Of a stretch of 64,000 nucleotides of DNA, positions 33,251 through 44,100 are shown in pieces. Both the position numbers and the translations under genes were made by a program. Numbering within the stretch: the first letter of the stretch is position 1; each line of letters begins with the position of its first letter. Under the pieces are notes generated by a model that saw only the letters and a program-made list of their open reading frames with translations, was not told the DNA's origin and searched no databases. The stretch is from Limnephilus marmoratus (taxonomy: Eukaryota; Arthropoda; Insecta; Trichoptera; Limnephilidae), in NCBI GenBank assembly GCA_917880885.1, contig OU862931.1:14023337-14087336 (forward strand), in the 5' to 3' direction.

Positions 33251-33727
33251 ACGATGATATGCGAAGCGAAAATATAGCTTCCAATTTTTTAACTCCAATT
33301 ATAGTGAACAAGATATAATATTATATTTATGACACTCGTTTAGCTAGCCACGATCATAACGGCAACTTTGTTTACTCTACGGGATCGCCTTGCCTACTCA
33401 ATAATATATTTTTATTTCGATTTATAAACCCTCACATAGTTGCATCGGTACATGAAGCCAACAAGTGATTTAGTGTTGTTAGTTTTATTTAAGTGTTGGG
33501 ATTGCGACCGGAGCACTAAACGGACTTTATTTGAAATGGCAACTCCGTTACATAGTCCCGAACGTTTTATTGTGGGAAAATAATGACTTCTTATTGAATT
33601 TTATAGTATTCGCTTTAAGAACTCTCTTTTCTCAGTAAAATGATGTTTTAGCAACGTTTTTCTATGTGGTAGATTTGTAGAGAATAAAGCAAAGCTTTTT
33701 GAATTAACTGAAAACGTATTTCAAGGT
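33251..33727. other. No recognised feature
   Basis: AT-rich. Confidence 0.25.
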
Positions 33728-34015
33728 GTTTTTATCGTAACTCAATATATGAGGCCCTGCTGAAAATAACTTCCCTCAGGAAATAATATTTCGTCGTTGA
33801 GGAAATTTTGTAGAGGGTCTTTTTGCAAAGAAAGGAGTGAACCTTTGTCTTGAAGATACCCATATTCGTAGATCGGATTTTTTTTTATCTGTTGGCCTAT
33901 TAATGGAATGAGTATTTCAAATGTTTTAATGTCGCAAATGTTCGCGTTCAAATGTGGGGTGTGTGCCGGAAACGAAGAGATCAATGACCCTAACGGTTTC
34001 TTTATTGCTGTGTAA
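33728..34015 (-). pseudogene. LINE family C, copy 4, heavily decayed
   Basis: Minus-strand reading recalls the C-terminal tail (ILFPEGSYFQQGLIY against NHFPQGLLCRVN) and a decayed tail hairpin; little else survives. Confidence 0.45.
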
Positions 34016-34099
34016 AAAGTGATTTAAGATTAGAAATCGACATTGGAAATTAATAATTATTATTTTACTTCACTCTATAACTTTTCTAATAGTTATAAT

Positions 34100-34460
34100 A
34101 ACATATAAGTGGTTCTCTCCTAAGTACGAGTAGTATCTGCTTTATTAGGCGTGTGTATGAAATATTATGTCAAACGATATATTATATACTTTTGAATGTA
34201 GCTATGGTTGTGGTTATCCATTATATCTTACAACCTAATCATGGATATGTTCCCCTACCCACCCACTCTTCATTAATCCCTAGCAACGCTCTACCCCTAC
34301 CACAATCCTTAGTAATAATACATTGTTCCCATCCACTATTATGTAATTGTCAAATCAGTATACGTTTGCCCTGAGGAAGGAACGGTCGTTCCAAAACCGG
34401 TCGGCTTTAAACAAATATACAAGTGGTTCAAACAAAGTAACATTGTTTCATTTATTTATA
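34100..34460 (+). mobile_element. PLE family 2, 3' UTR and terminus
   Basis: The segment AACCTAATCATGGATATG through GTATACGTTTGCC corresponds in reverse to 62,395-62,515, and the ribozyme region to 62,331-62,391, so both are 3' ends of one PLE family. Ends AAGTGGTTCAAACAAAG then T/A-rich. Confidence 0.65.
34362..34412 (+). ncRNA. Hammerhead-ribozyme core, PLE family 2
   Basis: CTGAGGA (34,371-34,377), stem II GGAACG/CGTTCC, then AAAA in place of GAAA (G12 changed to A, likely inactivating), C-CG-GTC with self-complementary ACCGGT, and a 3-bp stem I (GCC with GGC). Confidence 0.6.
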
Positions 34461-34509
34461 ATATATTATATTATTAAAAATCATTAACACATAATAAAAT
34501 TATCATATC

Positions 34510-34690
34510 TGGTTTACAACTAAGATTTATAATTTTAACTAGTGAGTTACATCTCAAAAATGACTAGTGACTTACGACTAAGACATATAACTACTTACTT
34601 TAACACTAGTGACTTAATGACACACATATTTACAATTGTGACTTAAAGTTAGAGATTTACAACTAACATATTTACATTTAAAACTACAGG
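34510..34690. repeat. Degenerate short repeats
   Basis: Recurring CTAGTGACTTA and TTACAACTAA strings with irregular spacing. Confidence 0.5.
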
Positions 34691-34699
34691 TTTTAAGAT

Positions 34700-35550
34700 G
34701 TACCCGGGTTTTCAGCGATAAATTTGTGACCAACTTTACTCTGTACGCATAGTGTATCGAACGTGTCATAGGAATACGTGTGCATTGAACGAGTGCCCGA
34801 AAGCATATGACAACCCTGGAAATTCAAGATTGGAATTTACGCTCTCACAGAGTACCATGCCGCTAGCACGACAATCTGAGTGCTGCTATTGGCTAGCGGA
34901 ATAATGTGCATGTGGTGCCCCTTCCAAATGATTTGTCTACAACGCAATTATGTCCTTTAACTAACTAATCAATTGCAAACATAAATGAAATTGATAATGA
35001 ATACATGCGGCAGCCTCATTGGACTGGAAAACACATCTGAATAACCACCTAATACTTCCACAAGGGACTCCAGACAGCAATGATCAACGCCAAGGAATTG
35101 GCTGACTATTAACGTCACCCCCACCATGCGACCAGCCGAGCCACTATTGGTCAATTCTGAACAAAGGAAAAATCTGAATCGTAAATATTTACGACAACGA
35201 ATTCATGTTCCGAAAAATTTGGAGCTCAATTTCGAGAAATTGGGAATAATTTGGATCAAGAAATAAACATCATCACCTAAAAAAAAGTATATGCTACAAA
35301 AACAACCCAAAAACTGACGTCTATCAGTGATTGTTGCACTTTAAGAAAAATATTTACTGTTTAAAATTGTACCTTATATCAAATATGTATACTTGTACCT
35401 TTTCTTGTAAACACAATAAAAATAATGTGAGGCTTTGGTATCCTGAGTTGGTAAAATCATTGCAAAAACTATCACACATAATTTTGACACAGCTGACTTC
35501 CAATCGTAGCGCCCAGGGAAATTACCTAAAACAAGTACCTTAGAAAAATT
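34700..35550. other. No recognised gene
   Basis: No motif-bearing open frame; the 97-codon minus frame at 35,374-35,667 has none. Confidence 0.3.
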
Positions 35551-35584
35551 AAGGAGGTTCTGTCCCCCAAAAGTCCGACCTGAG

Positions 35585-35640
35585 TTTGCCCTATAAAAAT
35601 AGAAGTCAAACCGGTAGGAAGTCAGTTCAAAACTATCAGC
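35585..35640 (+). promoter_or_regulatory. TATA-Inr promoter-like segment, possibly in a solo LTR
   Basis: CTATAAAAATAG (35,592-35,603) with GTCAGTTC about 25 bp downstream, an arthropod Inr-like TCAGT at promoter spacing. Downstream lie a CCCAGTAT triplication (35,731-35,755) and three related roughly 18-bp units beginning CCAGTGGCGTTCC (35,885-35,940). No LTR ends could be fixed. Confidence 0.3.
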
Positions 35641-36256
35641 CAAGCAGAAACAATACTCAGATACCAACAGTCTCCAAGTTCAAACCTCTTTTCAAGTGTT
35701 TTAATCAGTCTTAGATTCAGTTTACCTCTCCCAGTATCCCAGTATCCCAGTAACCTAAAATCCTAAAAACCCCAGTCTCCCACAGTCTCCAAAGTGAAAA
35801 ATATTTATTTTAATCCAGTATAAAATCAGTTTTGCCATTATACCTAGAAGCATTTTTTGTCAAAGAAGTAAATTCGTTTAAAAGACCAGTGGCGTTCCAA
35901 AATCCACTGGTGTACCAAATTCCATTGGCGTGTCATTGTGGCCAGCTCCCTATTATATTTAGTTTATGTACAAACGTCTAGTACACAGGTATAAAAAGGT
36001 CTCGTAGAAGTAAGTTTTTGCTGCTAGTCGAAGCAGTAGGAGGATTTTAATCATACAATTATACATGTGTATACCTACATCTACACATTTATTCATATTT
36101 ATATATTATATGTATACGAATTTCATGTTTTGTTTTTAACGTTATCATCGCCAGAAAAATAACAAAGTTCTTATAGATTATTGATTCTCTATATTGTGAA
36201 TGAATATTTATTTTCAACTAATTATTTTTCCATATTATGGGCAACTACTAATAATA

Positions 36257-36300
36257 TAACAATATTATCTTCAACTAATTAGTTGAAGATAATATTGTTA
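36257..36300. repeat. 44-bp perfect palindrome
   Basis: Each 22-bp half is the exact reverse complement of the other (left half begins TAACAATATTATCTTC), with no spacer. Confidence 0.95.
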
Positions 36301-36335
36301 ATTCTAAAAATTTGAAATATGAGATTGACTATTAT

Positions 36336-36425
36336 GACGGCTTGACAGAAGGTAGCAATAGCGAAATTGGTTTACGCGCACGTCCCGGTTAGACGAGAGG
36401 TCTGGGTTCGAGTCACAGTTGCGAT
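36336..36425 (+). mobile_element. tRNA-like SINE head
   Basis: TGACAGAAGGTAGCAATAGC and, downstream, GGGTTCGAGTC (B box), followed by a T-rich tail like the one at 2,562. No cloverleaf can be closed. Confidence 0.45.
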
Positions 36426-37307
36426 CATTGTCTTTTTTCTGTTTTCTGTGTCTTGTTCTCTTTCATATTTTCGTTTAGATTATTATTGTTATCTTCTTCT
36501 TCAATAATATATTACGTTGATGGGAATAACCTTCAAAAGTTATAAAAGAGAGTTTTTCTTTAAAAAAATTTAATATTTATTATACTCCACCTTTTTTTAA
36601 AAGGTGTGACTCAATCTTTCTTTAAAATAAGCTAATTACTATGTTGTCCTCAAAAAGACTCCTAAAAAGCTTTCAAACAAATTTATCTTTATTTTGAAGT
36701 ATTATTGTGATTTATTTTTGCTGGAATTATGTCGTGTTACAAGCATTCTCACGTGGGCGCAGCAGTAATTCGTGTGGCCACTTCAACAACTGTCTCGAGA
36801 TTGGAAATACAATTTTCTTAATTTATACATTCCTGAAAATATCAACGGACCTTATCTGGTGTATACATTATTATAATTTTTGAAATCTGCCGTAGATTCT
36901 TGCGTAGATTCTATCACAGGTAAGTCAGTAGAGAACTGAAAATTTTATAAATTGTTAAAAGGATGATTGAAAACACATTTAATTAAATTAATTTAAAATC
37001 TCCCAGTTTATAATCAATTACAACGTTCTGTTATTTTCTGATTAGTTGGAATAGTTGTTCTGATGATTTAGGATAAAATTATGTCCCGACAAGAATAAAC
37101 AAAAACATAAATAAATCAATTAGCATCACAAGTTTAGTGAATAATTTGATTAAAATATAACAACGAATTTCTTGAATTATGATAGTTTTAGTCAGAATAA
37201 TCATGCCATAAAATATTGAGAACTTTGTGATAATCATTTTTTAATTATTTTTAATTGATAAACTAACGTTTAAGTTAAGATTTTTATGCATACCACATAG
37301 GGCAACA
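36426..37307. other. No recognised feature
   Basis: AT-rich. Confidence 0.25.
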
Positions 37308-37498
37308 ATTATTATAAGCAATAATTATCAGCATGAAACACTCATCTACATTGAAAAAATCTTCCGAGAAAAGATACATGCCGCCAACGGGACTTGACTT
37401 AACGAGACTCAAGTCCCGTTGGCGGCATGTATCTTTTCTCGGAAGATTTTTTCAATGTAGATGAGTGTTTCATGCTGATAATTATTGCTTATAATAAT
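37308..37498. repeat. Perfect hairpin with 90-bp arms and 11-base loop
   Basis: 37,308-37,397 and 37,409-37,498 are exact reverse complements, without a mismatch; loop CTTAACGAGAC. It lies 60 bp before the LTR element. Confidence 0.95.
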
Positions 37499-37554
37499 CA
37501 TTTTGAATTAATATTTTTTTATGTAAAACGTCCGCGATATAACGGAATTTAATC

Positions 37555-37558
37555 GTCA
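37555..37558 (+). repeat. Target-site duplication GTCA (left)
   Basis: GTCA directly before the 5' LTR; the same four bases directly follow the 3' LTR at 47,128-47,131. Confidence 0.85.
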
Positions 37559-38857
37559 TGTTATGATGTGGATGCATCATTACATATAAATTACTTTAAT
37601 CTATTACTCGGATAGGCAGGTACCTTTATTTGAAGGATGGTAATAGTTTATTCGAGATACTCGGCAGGTTGGCAGACTGAGCGGAAACGGGTTTTGTTTT
37701 TGAAACGGCACTCTGGACGAGAGAGAACACGGGAGGACGCCGTGTTTTTCTCGGGCACAGTCACCTAGCGATTTAAGTTTTATAATGTAAAATATACCGG
37801 AACAATACGACTCCGCGTTGCAAAGAGATCCGTACCTTATGTGTAAATAACGGGATTAACCTAAAGATCCGAATTGTTCGGCCCGGAATTAACGAAGTTT
37901 TCGGTTCATCAATGGCCGTCGGCGCCTCGTGCGACGAGAATAAGTAATGCCGTTTATCTAGCTGATCTGGCGACTGGGAAAGTGCAATTGGCGAACATGG
38001 ACTCCCGCTACACCTCGCAAGCCACGGCGAAGTTTATTTAATTAGTGTTCGGAGTTTTAACTTTAACATCCGCCGCCTACTGAGGCGTTCATATAAAAAC
38101 CCGCGTACTTGATTTTGATACGCAGAACAGACCGTTCCGGTTCACCGCAACCCCGGATTCGTCGCCGACTCCGTCTGTCAACAAATCCCGTAGGCATCCA
38201 TCTATTTGGGCTTGATGGCCTCGTAGGACGGGCATCATACTGCTGGCCAGGCTGGCGCAATACACCGGATCATTTCTCATCGTCCTGATGCTCCCAGGGG
38301 GGTTTGGCATCGCGACCTCAGCAGGATCACATCAGGACCACCTCTTGGATGCTGGACGAAGCACCAAGCTCCACTACGTGCATCATGCCTGCCCGCAGGC
38401 ACTTAATCCGAATTAGCTAGGTTTCAAGGTCATGGTCGCAATACAGGGGTGAGTTTTCAGTAGTGTATTTTTTTTCCCCTTGTAAAATTGGTTTATAATA
38501 CCGTATTGTTTTAAATGTTCGATATTGTAAATATAGAAAATATTGATTCAAATCTCTTTGTTATTTCATATCGATACACTGTAGTTCCTAATGATGAGTA
38601 AAGAAGTGATTGTCATAGTGCCCACGCTCCCTGGGAAGAATTAAATGCTCTCCGTCGTTCTAGGAAGAAGGCGTAGTGAATTCAACTGTGGACATATTCT
38701 GTCTTGAACAGGATTTGGCGCTCTATTAATAGAAAAGTACGCAGTTGTATTCATCCCGTCTTCTTCCCTCTCAGCTAGCCACATCATATGGCTCCTTACG
38801 CCATTTTGCACGTAATAATTGCCGTTTCAACGTGAATTATAAGATATTCACATAACA
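37559..38857 (+). mobile_element. 5' LTR of Ty3/Gypsy retrotransposon
   Basis: 1,299 bp, bounded by the 7-bp inverted ends TGTTATG and CATAACA. It appears identical to the 3' LTR along its whole length by eye. A TATA box TATAAAAA at 38,092-38,099 is the likely promoter, with transcription expected to start about 30 bp downstream. The two short minus-strand open frames in it (38,063-38,310) recur identically in the other LTR and are not genes. Confidence 0.95.
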
Positions 38858-38859
38858 TT

Positions 38860-38884
38860 TGACGCCTTTAACGTGGGTTGCTCG
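38860..38884 (+). other. Likely primer-binding site, tRNA-Lys-like
   Basis: TGACGCCTTTAACGTGGG two bases after the LTR resembles the TGGCGCC...AACGTGGG primer sites that match tRNA-Lys, with one substitution and a small insertion. The match is imperfect. Confidence 0.45.
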
Positions 38885-39966
38885 TATAAAGACACATTCT
38901 TTACTCACAATTATATTCATCAAATCGATCAACTAAAATCTCGTTTTACAACTTGCTATTTTATCACAGAGATTTAAAACAGTATGATACTGTAATTTCA
39001 TAATAATATTCATTAATTTAATGGTGCAATGGTGTCTCGTTATAATTCAAATACAACAATGTCCTTTGCAATACGGAGTGTTGCAATTTACGTATAATTA
39101 TGTCATGTATTTTGGTGTTTCTCGTGCTCAGTAGACATGTAATACAGGTTATGTTTTAAATGTCAATACGTCAACTTAACCTCAATATTTGAAATATTAT
39201 TTTCATAGAAGCGTCGGGTATCACCATAGACAATATTTCTTCTATGATAAAAGAAAATTACATATGTTTATTTAAAAAAAAAAAATAGTTATTGTCTATG
39301 CTTCAAAATAGAGGCAATTTAAAAGGTAAACATCGTAAGTGTCAATTGCTGTTTATTTCAGACAAGCGAATGTCAATAGTGACAGATGGGTTTACATCAA
39401 ACTAGAATTCTTGTTATGAATTTAAGTGAATTAGTTAGAATTATTAATTATTTAACAAGTGTAGTATAATGAAGGGATTGTTATTTAATGAGATTAAATT
39501 TATAATTTATTCCTTAAAACATCATCATACATAAAGGATGGTCATAATTAATCAACAACATTCAAATTCAAACAATAATACATCGATTATTGAGAGTGGT
39601 GGAATAGTTTGACATATTTAACTAAATTGTTGGAATATTTTTCTTTTATTGAAAAAATATTTTTTTTTGGATTATTCTTTTTTGAAATTATGCTTGGAAT
39701 TTCGGTGGTAAATTCAGTAAAATACCTACGCCAGAATTACTTTGGATGTCAAGGTTGCCACAAAATACAGGGTTGCTAAAAAAAAAAAAAAATTTTTTTT
39801 TTTTTTTTCCATTCTTTCATTATTTAAAATTTTTTCTTTTTTTTTGGTTTGTTCTACTTATCATCAACAATCTATATTATACGTCAACAAAAATAACATC
39901 AACAATAATTATTAACATTAACAACAACTTTTCATTATTTTATTATTTTATCCAATTGTTTTAACA
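38885..39966 (+). other. 5' leader of the retrotransposon
   Basis: About 1.1 kb without a supported gene, containing an A13-T-rich run at 39,779-39,808 just before gag. Confidence 0.8.
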
Positions 39967-41142
39967 ATGTCAACTCCTATCCCAAACATCAACAACGCCT
40001 CTAAAGAGGATCTCATAAAAGAATTATCAAGTCGTTCTCTTGAACCGGCACCCACCTCTCACGCGTTGCGCTCGCAGGCGCGTGCATTTAATAAGGCACT
40101 TAAGATGCCAACAATATCAGAAACAGATATGGATTCTTCAGATTCGGATTCTGAGAACCAGACCGTTGACAACCCTACAATAATTAAACACACAAAAATT
40201 ATTTATAGAGAATCACCCACCATCAATGTGGAAAATTGGAAGATAAAATTTGATGGAAAATCGAGCATAAGAGAATTTCTCTTGTTGATTGAAGAAAAAT
40301 GTAGGACGAAAAATTTTAGTCAGGATAATTTAGTTCGCGTTTTTCCTGATCTGTTAGATGGACTAGCACTACTTTGGTTCAGGTCAATATATCATCCGGA
40401 CTTGAAATGGGACGAGCTGTCTAAACTTTTGATCAATCAATTTGAGGCAAATGACCTACAAACGGACTTAAAAGTAAAACTTTTCAACATGACGCAACCA
40501 AAAGGTATGTCAGTCCTTGAGTTTTCACTTAGAATGAAATCTCTAAATAACATGCTAGAAGCTAAACTTCCTGAGCAGGAACTTTTGCGGCTTGCCAAAA
40601 AGGCTTTGCTTCCAATGTACACTAACTTATTAGTTTCTAGAGATATTTTTACATTCGAACAGTTAACAACTTACGCAGGAAACTTAGAGTCTTATGCGAC
40701 ACCACCGGAGGAATTTGCTACTTCTTCTTCTTCTTTTTCAAACAAATTTGAAAAAAGCAATAACTATACTACTAATAAAGAAGAGAGATTTGGGCCTACC
40801 AATAAAACTTTGTCAAACAATAATGCCGGTACTTATAAACGTACAGGGTTTTCTTATAATAATTATAAACAATCTTCTAATGGCAATAGTTATAGTCATG
40901 CTGGGCGTAACTACAGTAACACCAATGCGGGTTACAACAATAACAAACCTCCGTCTTCTTTCAATGGAAATAGTCTAAATACCGAAGGAACTTCTAGAAC
41001 CATTGTTAGGAATCAATTTTGTCTTTATTGTAAGAAACCGGGACATGTTGTAGCGGACTGTAAAAGAAAAGCCGCAGCGGGAAATAATCCAAAAGTGGGA
41101 GCGGTTAAAGGAAGAATTAATAATAACAAGTCGGAAAACTAG
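39967..41142 (+). CDS. gag: Gag polyprotein, Ty3/Gypsy retrotransposon
   Basis: 391 residues. Gag forms the virus-like particle that packages element RNA in the cytoplasm. Residues about 80-230 (starting ENWKIKFDGKSSIREFLLLI) look like a retrotransposon capsid domain: helical, with the W and ALLWFRS region typical of Gypsy gag. A Ser/Asn-rich linker follows (about 235-345), then one CCHC zinc knuckle, CLYCKKPGHVVADC (352-365), and a basic tail for RNA binding. The ATG at 39,967 is the first in frame after the leader and directly precedes conserved sequence. It ends in TAG at 41,140, overlapping the open pol frame. No internal stop, so apparently intact. Confidence 0.92.
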   Translation: MSTPIPNINNASKEDLIKELSSRSLEPAPTSHALRSQARAFNKALKMPTISETDMDSSDSDSENQTVDNPTIIKHTKIIYRESPTINVENWKIKFDGKSSIREFLLLIEEKCRTKNFSQDNLVRVFPDLLDGLALLWFRSIYHPDLKWDELSKLLINQFEANDLQTDLKVKLFNMTQPKGMSVLEFSLRMKSLNNMLEAKLPEQELLRLAKKALLPMYTNLLVSRDIFTFEQLTTYAGNLESYATPPEEFATSSSSFSNKFEKSNNYTTNKEERFGPTNKTLSNNNAGTYKRTGFSYNNYKQSSNGNSYSHAGRNYSNTNAGYNNNKPPSSFNGNSLNTEGTSRTIVRNQFCLYCKKPGHVVADCKRKAAAGNNPKVGAVKGRINNNKSEN

Positions 41143-44100
41143 GGCGGAGTCTCTCTTACCACGTCCCATCCTATGCGCAGAGGAATCGGGAATGGAAGAG
41201 TTGGCTCCGACTAGTCCATCAGTTTCTCTCAGTCCCATCACCTGGAACAGTGGGCCCACTGCCACAGGGGATGGAGATTGAAAACGATGGTCGTCCTTAT
41301 GCAAATGTATATATATTTAACAATTTTTACAGCGCACTGTTGGACAGTGGCGCCTCATTATCGTGTTTGGGAGGTGATAGTTATAAGATTTTTATTAAGT
41401 TAGGTATAGAATTAGTTAAGGTTAATTTTAGTGTATCAACAGCGGACGGTGCGAATCAGCCAGTCCTGGGTACAATGTCGTTGCCGGTGACGTACAAATC
41501 AATTACCCATACAATACTTTTCTACGTCATCCCGACATTGTCACCATCGTTTATCCTAGGTATAGACTTTTGGAAGCAGTTCCATATCGCACCGGAGCTG
41601 TTTTCAAAAGCTATTGGTCCTACTTCGGAAAACAAAATTAATGGGTTGCGGGCAATTCAGCCAGCCTCTTCCTTAAGTCCCTCAGAGAATCAGGCACTCT
41701 CTGCTATTATTAAAAAATTTGAATCGATTTCTTTCGAGAAGCGTGGCTTAGGCCTGACGCATTTAGTCAAACACAAGATTAATACAACAGGGCCTCCGAT
41801 CAAACAAAGGTATTATCCTTTGTCTCCAGCAAGACAAAAACAATTAGAATTAGAAGTGGATGAAATGCTAAAATTAGGAGTAATACGTCCCTCACGTTCT
41901 CCATGGTCGAGTCCAGTATTAATCGTTACAAAAAAAGACGGTACCGGTCGTTTTTGCTTAGACTCTCGCAAAATCAATAATGTCACGATTCGCGACGCGT
42001 ACCCTTTGCCATATATATCGCGGATTCTAGACAAGCTAGGTGGAGCTAGGTACGTCTCTTCTATAGACCTTTCAAAGGCTTTTTGGCAAATTGCCTTAGA
42101 CAAGGACTCTTGTGAGAAAACAGCTTTCGTCGTCCCTGGACGGGGTTTGTTTGAGTTCACCCGTATGCCTTTCGGACTGAAAAACGCCCCTAGTGAGTTG
42201 CAAAGACTGGCAGATGTTCTTTTTGGTCCGGAATTCGACGATAATGCTTTTTGCTATCTGGATGATTTGATCTTAATATCAGAAGATTTGGAGTCACATC
42301 TTAATCTATTAAACCGTGTATACGAACGTTTGCGAGACGCAGGTCTTACCATAAACTTAAAAAAATCCGAGTTTTGCAAATCAGAACTTAAATATTTAGG
42401 GTATTTAGTAGATTCGCAGGGTCTCCGTACGGATCCAATAAAAATAGAAAGCATCAAAAATTTCCCAGTCCCAAAAAATGCAAAACAAATCCGGGCATTC
42501 ATTGGTTTGTGCGGTTACTTTAGAAGGTTCATTAAAGGATTTTCGGGAATAGCTGCCCCTCTTACTAAACTCACAGGTTCTAAAAATGGAATTAGCAATT
42601 TCAAGTGGTCTCAGGAAGCTGAAACTGCTTTTAAAGATTTAAAACGCGCGTTGACTACGGCTCCAGTTTTATGCTGCCCGGATTTCACCAGGCCTTTCTC
42701 TATCCATTGCGACGCGAGCTCCGCAGGGATTGGAGGAGTTTTGATCCAAGACGTAGACGGGCAAGAGCATCCCATCGCTTATTACTCACGTTGCTTAAAC
42801 GTTCATGAAAGAAATTATGGCATCACTGAACGGGAACTCTTAGCTGTGCTAGACTCGGTGACTCACTTTAGACCGTATATAGAAGGAGCTCATTTTTCAG
42901 TAGTTACTGACCACTCAAGCTTGAAATGGCTGGGGTCCTTGTCCAACCCTAGTGGCCGTCTTGCACGGTGGAGCTCTCGCCTTTCGCAATTTTCTTTTGA
43001 CGTTGTCCATCGCAAAGGGACACAACATGTTGTTCCAGACGTGCTATCACGAATGGACCTTGCCGTATTATCAGGTGTGGACACTGAACATACAAAGGAT
43101 ACGTGGTATTTGAAAGCCTGGAAAGGATGCCAAGATTTTCCACAACGTTTCCAGAACTTTCAAATGCGTAATAATGAATTGTTCCGACACACAAAGACTA
43201 GTCTAGCTCTGTGCGAGGATACTGCCTGGAAGAGGGTAGTTCCGCAGGAAGGTAGACAGGCAATTCTTTCAAATTTACACGAGTCTTCGCGAGCTTGTCA
43301 TCCTGGGGTATTCAAAACCTATAAAAAGGTGCAATTGCGTTACTATTGGCCTAATATGTATAAGGATGTTAAGCAATTTGTTAATCGTTGTACAGTCTGC
43401 AAGGCCCACAAAATAAGTACAGCCCCACCTAACGGCATCTCTTCAAACCCAAAAAAGGTCACACGACCCTTGCAAATGTTGTCGATAGATTTAGTAGGTC
43501 CTTTACCTAGGAGTTACTCAGGTTTTACCGTAATCTTATCATGTGTAGACGTTTTTTCTAAATTTACATGGCTATTTCCGCTGCGCAATGGCACCGCGAG
43601 AAGCATAATTAAAATCTTAGAAGAAAACATCTTTCTTGTTCACGGCGTACCACGAACTATCGTCTGTGATAATGGTCGTCAATTTGTTTCGAAAGAATTT
43701 AAGGGCTTACTTAGTAGTTATAACACACCACCACCATTTTACAATTCGTCTTATACGCCTCAAAACAATGTAGTCGAACGTTATAATCAAACCTTGGGTA
43801 CGGCGTTATCGATCCTTGTTGAATCAGACCACCGGAATTGGTCCAAATTTCTTCCGCAAGTTCAATCGGCTATGAATAACACGGTAAACTGCGCTACAGG
43901 TTATACACCTTATTTCCTGATGCACGGTCGGGAGCAGATACTGGACGGTGATCTGCACCGTAATCCAATAGCGGATGAGGAATCCAATTCGCAAGTGGGT
44001 GCTCAACCTAAAGCTTATGCACAGAAACTAGAAGAGTTGTCTTCGATTTACGAGCAAGTCTCGAATGCTCTTCTTAAAGCTTATCAAAAAGGAGCTGACC

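Noticed and set aside
38063..38310. Two overlapping minus-strand frames of 65 and 73 codons, repeated at 46,333-46,580
   Set aside because: They lie inside the two LTRs and are identical only because the LTRs are. They are antisense to the element and have no motif.
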